Shown one piece after another: positions 30,826 to 43,200 of a stretch of 64,000 bases of DNA. The DNA lies in contig NC_003910.7 of the NCBI RefSeq assembly GCF_000012325.1, forward strand, positions 4,774,001-4,838,000, written 5' to 3'. The DNA comes from Colwellia psychrerythraea 34H (GTDB lineage: Bacteria > Pseudomonadota > Gammaproteobacteria > Enterobacterales > Alteromonadaceae). The first letter of the stretch is position 1. Every line of letters begins with the position of its first letter. Position numbers and translations under genes: made by a program. The notes beneath the pieces were generated by a model. It did not search any database. It had not been told where the DNA came from and saw nothing but the letters and a program-made list of their open reading frames with translations.

Positions 30826-33800
30826 CGGTTGCTTTATCCTTTTTAGATGTAGAGGGTGTTTCTATAATTGACTCATCTTGTTTAGCATCTTCGGTCGGTA
30901 CTGCGCCCTCGATACTAATATTTTTACTTTTACGATCAACTTCTTTGAAGTCAGGATTATCGACCGTGCCCGTTAGCTCAAACTTAAATTCAGAGACTAC
31001 TTGAGACCTAACAACTTGATCGATAGCTACCCCAGCAAGAAAAGTTACTGGATTCAAAGAGGTAGCGATCCAAGCTAACACTGGTAAGCTTGAAGTTAGG
31101 TTAGGTTTATAAGACATTTCGTAATCAAGCTCACCGGTGACCAAGTTGGTATTACCTGTCATAAACAAGTTACCTGCGGTGCCATTCATTTTAGTATTAT
31201 CGGTAGTTAACAATCCCTGATCTAATTGATAGTTTCCTTTGATATTACTATAAAACATACCATCACTAAAAATATCACGAAAATCGAGTGTTAACTTACG
31301 TACCAAAGATTGTAAGCTCAACACTGAGAAAATACGTGCTGAGTCACTTACATCCGCTAAATAGCCATCATCTAGTCGTCCATTAACCGTGCCGTTTAAG
31401 TGGCTAAGCATAAAATCATGCAAACCTCCTTCCCAGTTTAGGTTTACATCAATTTTTGCGCCACTGTCTTTAATAATTGATTCATAACCTGCTGCTTTTA
31501 ATTCTGCTTCTACATCATCCACCGACAGATTACCAACTAAGGTAGTTATTGATGCTTGTTCATTATGAAGCCAACTGCCGTCTAGATTTAATGATGTTTT
31601 ATTTCGTTTTGCAGTAAAGTTTTTAAATTCAATCGTCTGTTGATCAATACGTTTAATGTTTACATCAACCTCCCCTAAATTCACTAAACCAATGACACAA
31701 CGATCACAATGAAATTTTAACGGTGGGATTTCAGCAAAAATAATATCATTTTCTGCTCTATCTGGTTGTTGGTTTATTACTGCAACAGTTGCCTCTATAT
31801 CGGTGTTTTCTTGCTCCTGAGGAAAAGTTAAAAACTCAGCATTAATATCCAAACCTTGCACTAACCAATCAGGATAAATCTTTATTTGGCTACGCGTTTC
31901 TTTAGCATTGAGTTGTAATAACCACCATTGCGGTTTATCTAATAAATTAAAAGAAACATTGTTAAGCTCCTGCCCCAAGAGACTCAACTGACCAATAGAT
32001 CCTCTAATCCTTTTGGGCTTAGCTAAAAAAGGAATTGAGTTTACTTGCTCTACACTCTTTAAGTTGTCTTGCTCGGCATCAGTTGATGGTTGATTAATGC
32101 TATCAAGAATATTACTAATTAATGGCTGCCATTTCGAAAAATCCACTTGAGCTAATTTGGTGGTGATATGAAAACCATCTCCAGGTAAAGCCATAGAGCC
32201 TTCACCTAACATTAAATTGGCACGGGTAAACGCAACATTTTGGTGTTCAAGCACTCCAGAAAAATGCATTTTGTCACCGTAATTTAATACAACATTAGAC
32301 TGTTCTTTATCGCCATTAATTTTTACAGATAGAGCATTTTCTTGATTCGCGTCACGCTGATAAGGTGCTGGTAATAAAAGTCGGGTTTCGTTTAATTCAG
32401 TGTCAAAGTTTGCTGAGTAAGAAAAACCTCCCTGATGATGTTGATGTAGCGATAATGAACCTTGCCACGGCAGCTCACCTTGCGTATATCGACGTAATTT
32501 TTCAGGGACAAAGGACAGCCACGTAGACTCTTGCCATAACGCAGCTAAGTTAATATCAGTATCATAGTAATCAGCTTTATCCATACCAGATATATCAAGG
32601 GTAATGGGTAATCCTTGCCACATCAGTTGTAAGTCTTTAGTGCTAATTTTATCGTTACTAAAAATGAACTGTCCTTGTACTTCAGTAAAGTCCATCTGAG
32701 GTGCTTGCAAGCCAACTTTGTTATTATCAAAGTTAATAAGGCCCCTTGCCAATGCTTGTTCATTATTATTAAGTGGTAGGTTTAGGTGAAACTCGCCAGT
32801 GACCTCACCGCTAATTTGCAACTGTTCTAACGCACTACCAACACTATCTTTAAATGGGCTTTGATTTATCAAATCACCAATATAACGCGTTTGAGTTGGC
32901 TTTATTTCAGCATCTACTGTTAAAATTTGACCATTTGCTAAATCAGCAATACCTGCACGAACCCCTTTTACGTCAAGGCCAGTTAGCTCTCCACCCCGCC
33001 CTGTTATTAACATAGAATTGTTAGTAAAATTTAAATTGGCAACAAAGTCAGTTATCGCAGGCCAGTTATCTACAAATTTAAACTCTGATTTACTCAACTC
33101 GGCATCAACGACAAAAATACCGCTGCCATCGGTGAACGGAAAACGACTAATAGGTCCATTAATCAATACTTGCGCATCTTCAACCCGACCTGAAACAACA
33201 GCCGCATTTAAGTAATTAACTAAATTTTCACTCATGATTGGTAAAGGTAAGTAACGCCCCACTAATCCAGCATTACCATTGGATACATTAGCTAACAACG
33301 CTAACCTAACTTCGCCATCAATCGGTGCTTCAACGTTAACTTGCGCTGATAAATTAATTTCTTTTGACAGAAAATCTAATTCTTCAACGGTTAATGTCCA
33401 ACCTTTATCATCAAATACAGCATTTAGTTGCCCTGAAAGTTTTTGATAAGGAAAAGCTTGAACAAACAATTTATCAAAATCTAGCCTACCTTGCTCTGCA
33501 TCAAAATCTACTGATAAATAATTATCGGCATAACTGAGGTTGCCAGAGACATTTTCTAGACCAGGAATACCGTGACTATAGCTATTATTAAACCCAGAAA
33601 AGTTTGTCGCTATTTGCAGTGTGTTATTTTGATTACGAATATAAAGATCTTCAATTTTTCCCGTTAAGGTCATCTCAGATAGTAAATTTCGGGTTTCTTG
33701 TTTTTCAACAATCAAAGGTGTTAGTTGGGCCAGCATAGCAACATCAATTTCAGATAGATGTAATGAAAAATCATTTGCTTGTTTCGCTAACATAACAGTA

Positions 33801-34789
33801 AATTGTTGCGGTGGCGTATCATTAAATCGCAATGCTAACGGTGTACTGTAGAGTATCAAGCTTCGATCGGCTTTACCTTTGACGAGTAATAATTGCCCTT
33901 GCTCTAATGTTAACGTTTGTTTTTTATTCTCAAACTGCCAATGCATGCTGCTATCTGAAAAATCAATTTTTAAACGGTCAATATCACTGTTATTAATGTG
34001 TAACCAAGCAGAGAAATTAATATCCGTTTTGGTTTTGTCGTCTTCGAGCACTAAAACATCATCTAACCAAGGCGTTATATCAATCTGGTTTGCTTGTAAG
34101 TACACTTTTCCAGTAAGTGCACTGCCTTTATTACCTTGTAGGTCTAATTTCAAGTGCAAGTTGTTTGAACTCAAGCCGTTGAGCACCACACTGCCCTCCG
34201 CTTGATGGCGCTCACCTGTGTTTAACCAACGTAGCTGGTTTAATCTTATACTGCGTGTAATTGACTCATTACGCACCGTGACTTGACTATCACGTATAGA
34301 GAATCGCTTGATACGGTTTAAAAAAAGGTCACTAATAACTTCAATATCATCAGCTTCATCATCTTTTTTCACTGTACCTGAGCTATCTTTATCTTCTTTA
34401 CCTATCCATAATTTTTCCGAGACATTGACTATTGCACCAGAAAGAAGAAGATTTTTTGAAATTAAATTTTGTTCTGTGAGTGTTCTCCAAAAATCAACTT
34501 GCATTTCAAGTTGCTCGATAAATACAGAGGCTCTTTCTGTCTCAAGCACTTGAACATCACCAATAATCAGGATGGGTCCAGACCGTTGCCAGGTCATACT
34601 TAATGTACCAATAACAATATTGGTTTGAGATATTTCGTTTAAGTAATTTTGTAAGGGAAGTTTATAATTATGGACATAAGGTAAAAACAAACGAAAAGCA
34701 CTAATTATTACCGCTAACAACACTAACAAAATAGCAATTGTTTTATAAAGGCGGTTTAGCCAACGGTTCGAAGTACTTACAATGCTCAT
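30818..34789 (-). CDS. yhdP: AsmA-like inter-membrane lipid transport protein YhdP
   Basis: YhdP is a very large (1323 residues) inner-membrane-anchored protein with a long periplasmic beta-sheet groove. Together with TamB and YdbH it moves phospholipids to the outer membrane in E. coli. One membrane helix lies near the N terminus (about 15-33, AILLVLLAVIISAFRLFLP), followed by a repetitive AsmA-like/DUF3971 body and a C-terminal AsmA2-like region (SVLSLQSLVRKLTLDFRDIF). The last about 50 residues are Lys/Asp/Ser rich. Length is slightly above the 1266 of E. coli. In E. coli it lies just downstream of rng; here two repeat elements separate them. Confidence 0.95.
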   Translation of the reverse strand: MSIVSTSNRWLNRLYKTIAILLVLLAVIISAFRLFLPYVHNYKLPLQNYLNEISQTNIVIGTLSMTWQRSGPILIIGDVQVLETERASVFIEQLEMQVDFWRTLTEQNLISKNLLLSGAIVNVSEKLWIGKEDKDSSGTVKKDDEADDIEVISDLFLNRIKRFSIRDSQVTVRNESITRSIRLNQLRWLNTGERHQAEGSVVLNGLSSNNLHLKLDLQGNKGSALTGKVYLQANQIDITPWLDDVLVLEDDKTKTDINFSAWLHINNSDIDRLKIDFSDSSMHWQFENKKQTLTLEQGQLLLVKGKADRSLILYSTPLALRFNDTPPQQFTVMLAKQANDFSLHLSEIDVAMLAQLTPLIVEKQETRNLLSEMTLTGKIEDLYIRNQNNTLQIATNFSGFNNSYSHGIPGLENVSGNLSYADNYLSVDFDAEQGRLDFDKLFVQAFPYQKLSGQLNAVFDDKGWTLTVEELDFLSKEINLSAQVNVEAPIDGEVRLALLANVSNGNAGLVGRYLPLPIMSENLVNYLNAAVVSGRVEDAQVLINGPISRFPFTDGSGIFVVDAELSKSEFKFVDNWPAITDFVANLNFTNNSMLITGRGGELTGLDVKGVRAGIADLANGQILTVDAEIKPTQTRYIGDLINQSPFKDSVGSALEQLQISGEVTGEFHLNLPLNNNEQALARGLINFDNNKVGLQAPQMDFTEVQGQFIFSNDKISTKDLQLMWQGLPITLDISGMDKADYYDTDINLAALWQESTWLSFVPEKLRRYTQGELPWQGSLSLHQHHQGGFSYSANFDTELNETRLLLPAPYQRDANQENALSVKINGDKEQSNVVLNYGDKMHFSGVLEHQNVAFTRANLMLGEGSMALPGDGFHITTKLAQVDFSKWQPLISNILDSINQPSTDAEQDNLKSVEQVNSIPFLAKPKRIRGSIGQLSLLGQELNNVSFNLLDKPQWWLLQLNAKETRSQIKIYPDWLVQGLDINAEFLTFPQEQENTDIEATVAVINQQPDRAENDIIFAEIPPLKFHCDRCVIGLVNLGEVDVNIKRIDQQTIEFKNFTAKRNKTSLNLDGSWLHNEQASITTLVGNLSVDDVEAELKAAGYESIIKDSGAKIDVNLNWEGGLHDFMLSHLNGTVNGRLDDGYLADVSDSARIFSVLSLQSLVRKLTLDFRDIFSDGMFYSNIKGNYQLDQGLLTTDNTKMNGTAGNLFMTGNTNLVTGELDYEMSYKPNLTSSLPVLAWIATSLNPVTFLAGVAIDQVVRSQVVSEFKFELTGTVDNPDFKEVDRKSKNISIEGAVPTEDAKQDESIIETPSTSKKDKATDG

Positions 34790-34822
34790 TAAAACTTAGC
34801 GTGTCCTATATTTGTTATGATG

Positions 34823-35088
34823 TATACCCAAGCAACTTGAAGCTGCGTGTTTCAGGACCACTGAGCGATTGATGATCAAGGCGCCTTCTTTTATTAAGGG
34901 TTATTCCCTTAAAAAAGGAGGCAACGAAGAGCATAAACTGCTCAGGGTCCCTATAGGGCTGGTTTAGAAACACTTTATGCTACGTTATTGATTTCGACAA
35001 TAGAATAACTATTCTCTTCAATCAATTCCTTCCCTAAAGGCGTTTCTAATTCCAGCTGAAACCTGCATCTTCATGTAGCTTGGGTATA
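34823..35088. repeat. Family B inverted-repeat element, copy 2
   Basis: The second 266-base copy of the element at 22880-23145, in the same orientation on the plus strand. Ends tatacccaagcaacttgaag and its near-inverse ending agcttgggtata. It lies between rng and yhdP, which are read on the minus strand. No ORF. It abuts a family C element that shares its aagatgcaggtttca end. Confidence 0.85.
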
Positions 35089-35146
35089 TACCCGTTATCA
35101 ATCAAGATGCAGGTTTCAGAGTGCACTCTGAATGGCAGCGGGTATA
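35087..35146. repeat. Family C 60-base palindromic element
   Basis: The ends tatacccg and cgggtata are perfect inverted repeats, with a central palindrome agagtgcactct. The arm aagatgcaggtttca equals the inner end of family B, which it touches or overlaps by 2 bases. With family B it accounts for the 370-base gap 34790-35159. Confidence 0.7.
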
Positions 35147-35159
35147 TTGCATAGGGCCA

Positions 35160-36617
35160 TTACATCATAACAACATCAAATTGTTCTTGATTATACATGG
35201 GTTCGGCTTGTACTTTAATCAACTTCCCAATAAAAACTTCAACTTCAGCTAAGTTATGATATTCATCATTAACCAGCGAATTACTCACTGCAGTTGACGC
35301 ATAAACGGTGAACTTATCGGCATCATGAGCACGATTTACACGTACAATTTCTCTGAGTACTTCAAAACAAACTGTTTCTACTGTTTTTAGATGACCACGA
35401 CCTGTACAAAGTGGGCATTCACCACATAATACGTGCTCTAAGCTTTCACGTGTTCTTTGTCGTGTCATTTCAACTAAACCAAGCGCTGAAAAACCATGAA
35501 GACTATATTTAACCTTGTCTTTGCTCATTGCCATATCTAGGCTATGCAATACGCGACGTTTATGATCGTCATTATGCATATCAATAAAATCGACAATAAT
35601 AATACCACCAAGGTTTCTCAACCTTAGTTGCCTCGCGATAACTTGTGTCGCTTCAATATTGGTACTAAATATGGTATCAGCTAAGTTACGATGCCCAACA
35701 AAAGCACCGGTATTTATATCAATAGTAGTCATCGCTTCGGTTTGATCAATAATTAAATAACCACCCGATTTAAGTTCAATTTTGCGATGTAGAGCTCGCT
35801 GAATTTCTCGTTCAACAGAGAACAGATCAAAAATAGGTAACTCACCTGGATAATATTCTAATAAAGGTGTCAACTCAGGTACAAATTCTTCAGTAAAAAC
35901 GGTTAATTCTTGAAAAGTCAGATTAGAGTCAATACGAATACGCTCAAGATTAATACCGACAAAATCCCTTAACACTCGAAAGGATAAAGAGAGATCTTGA
36001 TAAAGAGGTAAATTAGTTTGCTTACGCTGTTTGCGCGCTAACACCTTATGCCATACTCGACGTAAAAATTCAGCATCATGTTGGAGGTCTAACTCATCAG
36101 CACCTTCACCCGCAGTACGAACTATAAATCCTTGTTGCTCATCGCAATAAGGGGTAACGATATCTTTTAAACGATCTCGCTCATTAGGATTTTCAATACG
36201 TAAGGATATGCCCGCATGTTGGGAGTTAGGCATTAATACCAGGTAACGTGACGCAATTGTGATATCTGTTGTTAAACGCGCTCCTTTTGAGCCAAGCGGA
36301 TCTTTAACCACTTGTACCATGATGTGTTGACCTTCGTGTACTAAAGATCGAATGTCAGGTACTTGATCAGTTTCTTCTTTTAAGATGAGTTTGCTATTAA
36401 TATCTGAAGCATGTAGAAATGCTGCTTTATCAAGATTAATATCGACAAAGGCTGCTTGCATGCCTGGTAAAACACGAATGACTTTACCTAAATAGATATT
36501 ACCAACAATGCCACGTTTTGCTTGTCGCTCTATATGCACTTCTTGCAGTGAGCCATTTTCGATCAAAGCAACACGTGTCTCGCTAGGTGTAACGTTGATT
36601 AATAATTCAGCACTCAT
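35160..36617 (-). CDS. rng: Ribonuclease G
   Basis: RNase G is an endoribonuclease that matures the 5' end of 16S rRNA and degrades some mRNAs. The 485 residues contain an N-terminal S1 domain (about 35-120; GNIYLGKVIRVLPGMQAAFV), the RNase E/G catalytic core with VDFIDMHNDDHKRRV, and the zinc-link cysteines in CPLCTGRGH. It lacks the long C-terminal scaffold of RNase E. It is in line with maf and mreBCD, as in E. coli. Confidence 0.96.
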   Translation of the reverse strand: MSAELLINVTPSETRVALIENGSLQEVHIERQAKRGIVGNIYLGKVIRVLPGMQAAFVDINLDKAAFLHASDINSKLILKEETDQVPDIRSLVHEGQHIMVQVVKDPLGSKGARLTTDITIASRYLVLMPNSQHAGISLRIENPNERDRLKDIVTPYCDEQQGFIVRTAGEGADELDLQHDAEFLRRVWHKVLARKQRKQTNLPLYQDLSLSFRVLRDFVGINLERIRIDSNLTFQELTVFTEEFVPELTPLLEYYPGELPIFDLFSVEREIQRALHRKIELKSGGYLIIDQTEAMTTIDINTGAFVGHRNLADTIFSTNIEATQVIARQLRLRNLGGIIIVDFIDMHNDDHKRRVLHSLDMAMSKDKVKYSLHGFSALGLVEMTRQRTRESLEHVLCGECPLCTGRGHLKTVETVCFEVLREIVRVNRAHDADKFTVYASTAVSNSLVNDEYHNLAEVEVFIGKLIKVQAEPMYNQEQFDVVMM

Positions 36618-36661
36618 AAATATCCTTTAGTTCAAACAATAGTTCAAAAATCAGTTGAAAA

Positions 36662-37300
36662 TTATTTCGTATGAATACTGCCAACAAAACCAGCGTTAGC
36701 CAGTAATTGGGCGGTTTCATATAGTGGTAAACCAACGACAGCGGAATAACTACCATTAATGGTTTTAACAAATTGTCCTGCGATGCCCTGAATGCCGTAA
36801 CTTCCCGCCTTATCTTGGGGCTCGCCGGTCAACCAGTAAGCTGAAATTTCAGCCTTCGTTAATGTTTTAAAAGTGACTTCAGTGGTAATAACTTGCCCCT
36901 TGACACCCGCATGACTCACAAGCGCAATAGCTGTTAATACTTGATGCTGGTTACCTGATAATAGCGACAAAGTGTCAATGCAGTTTTCTTCATTATCTGG
37001 TTTTCCTAGTATTTCACCATTAAATACCACACTGGTATCTGAACCTAAGACATAACTATATACTCGTTCGGCTTCCGGTAATAAATCTAGAACATGTTGA
37101 GCTTTCTGTTTTGCTAAGCGTAGTACATAGTCATACGCTGTTTCAGCTTTTTCTACTGTTTCATCGATATCACTTGCCTGAACAGAAAATTGATAGCCCA
37201 ATTGCGCTAATAACTCTCTTCGTCTAGGTGATTGCGAGGCTAATATCAGCTTTTGACTCGTACTGGTGGAATTAACTATTTCGTTGGTCATAAAAATCAT
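36662..37300 (-). CDS. Maf-family nucleoside triphosphate pyrophosphatase
   Basis: Maf proteins hydrolyse non-canonical or methylated nucleotides (dTTP/UTP type for YhdE). The 212 residues carry SQSPRRRELLAQLG (about 23-36) and the conserved GSDTSVVFNGEILGKP and the later GSYGIQGIAGQFVKTINGSYSAVVGLP. An alternative ATG at 37291 would drop the first three residues. It lies between mreD (38 bases) and rng (44 bases); in E. coli the paralogue here is yhdE, so a dTTP/UTP specificity is the likelier one. Confidence 0.92.
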   Translation of the reverse strand: MIFMTNEIVNSTSTSQKLILASQSPRRRELLAQLGYQFSVQASDIDETVEKAETAYDYVLRLAKQKAQHVLDLLPEAERVYSYVLGSDTSVVFNGEILGKPDNEENCIDTLSLLSGNQHQVLTAIALVSHAGVKGQVITTEVTFKTLTKAEISAYWLTGEPQDKAGSYGIQGIAGQFVKTINGSYSAVVGLPLYETAQLLANAGFVGSIHTK

Positions 37301-37338
37301 TCAATACTGTTATAGTTAGCCCTTGAGAAAGTGTGGAG

Positions 37339-37818
37339 TTATTCAATGCGGAAATGACGGCGGACACGGCGTAATAATAAAAACACCCATGGCCAAAGTA
37401 CAATCGTAGTTATCACTGGGTATAAATAATTAGGTAAGAATACAACATCACTTAAGAAGCGTTGCAACCAAAAAACAACAAGGTGGTATTGCGCAGAGAG
37501 TACGCCAATAATGAGTGCTTGTTGCCAAACGGAGAAATTTCTAATTTTTTGAAAATTAACTACAACAATATAAACAGATAAAGCCATCGCACAAGCATGA
37601 ACACCCAGCACAGAGCCAAGTAAAACATCAAGGATAAAGCCCATTACCCACGCGGTAAAAATATTTATTTTATTAGGTAATGCTAAGCACCAGTAAACCA
37701 ATACAATAAGCACCCAATCTGGGCGAAAAGCATCTACGCTCAATGGCATAGGGGTAATACTTGCCATCAAAGCAATTAATAGGGTAAGGAAAATAATAAA
37801 ACCATTATTGCTAAACAT
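37339..37818 (-). CDS. mreD: Rod shape-determining protein MreD
   Basis: MreD is a small polytopic inner-membrane protein of the elongasome. The 159 residues are almost entirely hydrophobic, with about five membrane segments (FIIFLTLLIALMASITP, DWVLIVLVYWCLAL, AWVMGFILDVLLGSVLGVHA and others). Its ATG overlaps the mreC stop by one base. Sequence is poorly conserved in the family; context makes the call secure. Confidence 0.93.
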   Translation of the reverse strand: MFSNNGFIIFLTLLIALMASITPMPLSVDAFRPDWVLIVLVYWCLALPNKINIFTAWVMGFILDVLLGSVLGVHACAMALSVYIVVVNFQKIRNFSVWQQALIIGVLSAQYHLVVFWLQRFLSDVVFLPNYLYPVITTIVLWPWVFLLLRRVRRHFRIE

Positions 37819-38693
37819 TATGATTTTCCTACCGTTGCTTTCTTAGTGGTTAATGGGGACGCAGGCTTAACGGCTTCATCCTTCGAAAGTAGAAGCATAT
37901 AACGCAATCGATCAATTTGAGCGACAGGCTCACTATAAATAGTCGCAAATTCTCGTGACTCGTCGGCACGCACAAAAACAACACGGGAAACAGGATAACC
38001 TTCAGGATACTTACCACCTAAGCCTGAAGTAACTAATAAATCACCTTCTTTCACGTCAGCGCTATGTGGAACAAAGTTATGAATAAGTCGATCAATTTGA
38101 CCACTGCCCGAAGCTATGAGCCTTAAGCCATTTCGTTGAATACGTACAGGAATAGCATGAGATATATCGCTGATCAAGATCACACGAGAACTGCTTACAC
38201 CCACATGTAATATTTGCCCAACAATACCTTTTTCATCAAGTACTGGCTGACCTTCGTAGACACCATCATTGGCGCCGCGATTAATCACTACTTGGTGAGA
38301 ATAAGGGTCACTATCAACGGATAATATTTCGGCAAACATTTTTTTTATTTCACCACGAACGGGTGAAGAAAGTAATGAGCGTAATCGTTCATTTTCTTGA
38401 CGCACAATACTTAACTGCATCACTTGCTCATGGAAGAATAGCTCATTTTCTCGAAAATTTTTATTTTCTTCCATGAGCTGCTGACGAATAACTATATTTT
38501 CTGAAGCCCAAGTCATCATTTGCTTGGGTGCATTAGCCATATATTGCAGCGGGCTAACTAGGGATTGTAAATAACCACGTGCGGTTTCAAAACTCGCCAT
38601 TTTATGGTCGAAAAAAATCAAGGCCACCGAACAGCAAAGCACCAAGATAAGTCGGTGCGCTGGGGATGTGCCTTGATTAAAAATTGGGTTCAT
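37818..38693 (-). CDS. mreC: Cell shape-determining protein MreC
   Basis: MreC is the periplasmic scaffold linking MreB filaments to PBP2/RodA in lateral wall synthesis. The protein has 291 residues: one N-terminal membrane helix (about 14-30, LILVLCCSVALIFFDH), a coiled coil (about 65-105), then the double beta-barrel domain (EILSVDSDPYSHQVVINRG, VLDEKGIVGQILHVG, VTSGLGGKYPEGYPV). A 214-base gap separates it from mreB, more than usual, so a second promoter is possible. Confidence 0.96.
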   Translation of the reverse strand: MNPIFNQGTSPAHRLILVLCCSVALIFFDHKMASFETARGYLQSLVSPLQYMANAPKQMMTWASENIVIRQQLMEENKNFRENELFFHEQVMQLSIVRQENERLRSLLSSPVRGEIKKMFAEILSVDSDPYSHQVVINRGANDGVYEGQPVLDEKGIVGQILHVGVSSSRVILISDISHAIPVRIQRNGLRLIASGSGQIDRLIHNFVPHSADVKEGDLLVTSGLGGKYPEGYPVSRVVFVRADESREFATIYSEPVAQIDRLRYMLLLSKDEAVKPASPLTTKKATVGKS

Positions 38694-38907
38694 ATAAGTT
38701 ACAAGCTTGAGCGATAAGGTTTTGATGCTATAAAGAGAACATAGTTCAACGATATAGCAACATAACTTTCAATCAATAATTTATTCAAAGCCATTTAGTT
38801 CAAGTACAAGGAAAAAGCACGGAGTTGACGTTAGTCAATGAGTACTATTAACACAGTAATTGGGCTTAATGGACAAGAAAAAATATTGACTCTATTCGTA
38901 GGAGACT

Positions 38908-39975
<1,068 letters not shown>

Positions 39976-40258
39976 CTAATTAAGTAGACGCTGTCAAGGT
40001 GCGAATAACAGATCGGATAATGATACCTTAGAATTTGGCTAATGTGTTGCTTTTTTTACAATAAAAAGTAAAGAAAAAATAAAGGAATCTGCGGTAGGAA
40101 TATTCTAGAAGAATTTACTACAAAGACGGGGGAATAAAGCACTTTTCTTGAGGGAGAAGCGATAAAGTATTGCTATTATTATCCTTCTTCTTCCTCGTTA
40201 CTCTTTTGAAGATTCATCTCATTTACTTTCTTTAAGTCTATAAATTAACTGAACTCAT

Positions 40259-43200
40259 TTAACGAGATATTTCACGTTGATAAATAATACGATCATTGCC
40301 ACGGTATATGCCAAAGGTAGCAATCCCACGTGGGTTATCATTAAACAAACCATCAACTCCTTCGGTGTCATACGCCCAATCGTATTGTAACCAATCACTG
40401 ATATTATAAATAACACCTACCTGACCCGTGTTAACACCCTTTATGTTATCAGTTGGCGCTTCTAATATTATATCGCGTGTTTCACCCAAAGGTAATTCAT
40501 CAGAAAACTTACCTGGCACTATAATTTGTACCGGCGATAATGCCGGGTCTAAGCTGATATTACTTAAAAATATATTGTTATAATCATAGGTAGTGCACGT
40601 ATCGTTTTCACTTAGGAAGTAACCATCATCGGTATAATAATTAACGGATAACGTTTGTGGTAAATTAGAAGTATCGGGACCATAGCTATTTGCAAGTTGA
40701 GCACGACCAAAACGAATTAATTTACCAGAAGGTTTTAAAGTAAGGATTAGGCCGTTAGAGCTATCCAGATCATAATCTTGTGCTGCTACAGTATCGCTAT
40801 CAATAATTGACACCATAGACAAATCTATATCACTAGTGAATTCATTAACTTCACTATTTTCTTCATGCGAATACACAAAGTTATCTTCATCATGATAACT
40901 ATAACTAATAACACCTTTTACTCCTGTAAAATTAGCATCATCTAAATTAGCGGTTAAATGTACTAAGTTAGTAGTATCTTTACCCATTCGACTGGTATCA
41001 GTGACGGGAGCTAACATTGATACACTTGGTACAGCGAAGTTTGGTACCATTAAACGTTGAAAACTTGTTAATGATAGCTTTAAGAAATCATCAATATAGT
41101 TTTGTGTTAATACATCATCTTTATTCCTTGCCTCAATAACAAAAGATGGTGTAGTCAAGTAACTTAATGCCCCTCTTGTTGGACTGTCTGATAACATTTG
41201 ACCGCTATAAACAAACGGTAATTCTGCTGAGTCATCAACACTACAAGTCCCTGTTAATATTCCATCAGCAATACTCGTTACAGTAAAATGACTGGGGATA
41301 AAGCGACCGACATAAGGTGTATTGCCTTCAATGCTAACACCTGCAGCTAAATAGTCTTCTTTGAGAGCCTGTAAAGAGATAATGCCCACTTCATCATAGG
41401 TAGCAATATCTACTTGGCTACCAGAAGTAAATTCAGCCCCAGTTTCTACACTCAATGCTCCATCTATGTCTGACGTAGGCAGTAACTGTGTATGAGACAA
41501 ACTCGATAAACTGACATCAATAAAATTATTGGTCGTTGCGTTAGTAGTTAAATCTTCAACTTGATCTGCTAAGCCGTTAGCATTTGCGTCATCACCAGTT
41601 TTCCACGCTACTGCTCGAGTGCTTATACGTATTTCATCTGCCGCGACTGTAAACACATCCTCTTCTCCACCACTACCATCTGTTGCCGCAGGGTTTACTT
41701 TATACGCGGTATCACCCGTTGGTAAGTTCTTATCAACAAACATATCAAAAGCAAATGGACGCACTATAATTGGATTAGAAGTACCTTTTATGAAATCTCC
41801 TGAAGGGTTACCCTCATCATCTGGTAATTCATAACGCGCATTTAAAACAACAGAACCTGCATCAGGGTAAGTAAAAATATATTCTGCACTGTGCTGAGTA
41901 ATACCACCAAAGTCTAACGGAACGGCTATAAATGGTAAGCTATCAAAAACGGTACCAGTGATGGATGTGCCGATATTTTTACCTGAAATATTAACCAGTT
42001 CAGTTCCTGTACCAGGTGATTGATAACTTGCCGCCATTTCAATAGATTCACCCGTGATCAAAAGTGGTGCACAAGCACCGGTTGCATCATCAGTTTTAAC
42101 CGCTTCAATTTTGAAGGTATCCGCATTAAAACCAATATTTGAAGGTTTCCCTGAAAGCTGCACGGGTAAAGTTAAATCCCCTGAGTCAGTAACAAACCTA
42201 AAACCCGCATCGGCAAAAGTAACATCACATAAGGTAGGAGAGCCATTTAAACATTCAAACGTTTGATCTAAGCTTAATGACACGACCTCAGCTTTGGTAT
42301 GAATATATTCAACATCAATTTCACCACCAACAATTGTGACATTTTTAGTTAACACATCGCTCATACTATCCGAGACGGATAACACCACATCGACAGCATC
42401 GGGGGTTAAAATACTACAAGATGGATCACTACAAACACGTAATTTTATAATATCAGGCTCACATGTTAAGCCTTGTCCATTAAGAGTATTTATCTCAAAG
42501 TGATCGATAAAACTGTCACATGGATGAGTTTCTCGATAAACCCCCTCAATTTCAGCCGCAGATAATGCCGAGTCATACATCCTCACTTCATCAATTGAGC
42601 CAGTAAACCTATTGCCCGTCTCCCCAGAGTCGGTTTCTCCACCAATAGAAGCAATACCCGTATCAACGCCCCAATTACCACTATAATTATTACTGGTCCC
42701 TCCCCCGGTAACGGTTTGAGCAATACCATTGATATAAATCTCTCGGGTTTTTGTGTCAAAATTATGCACAGCTGTTACAAAGGTCCATGTATCTGCAGAA
42801 ATAACTGCTGAGAGAGTATCAACAGAGACAGGACTTACGCCCCGAGAATAAAAACGAAGCTGACCACTGCCAGGGTCTCCCAAACTAAAAGCATATCCGC
42901 GACTATTATTCTCATCATCAGCAAAAATTCTAGAGCCACTTTGTAAGTTACTTGGATTTATCCATGCCGTGATAGTGAAGCTACCCTGTTGGTTTTCAAA
43001 AGAAGTTGGTAACGCCACATAATCATTTACCCCATCAAAGGTACCATAAGCACATGTGCCTGGGTTACCTATAAGCGCGGGAGTTGAACGAGCCGTATCA
43101 GCCCCGTTTTTAGATTGTCCGTTAAAGCTACCAGTTTCATCGATTACCTCACCTGTGCTACCATTCCAGGCCTGTTCATCCATGCGCCATTCAGCTATAG

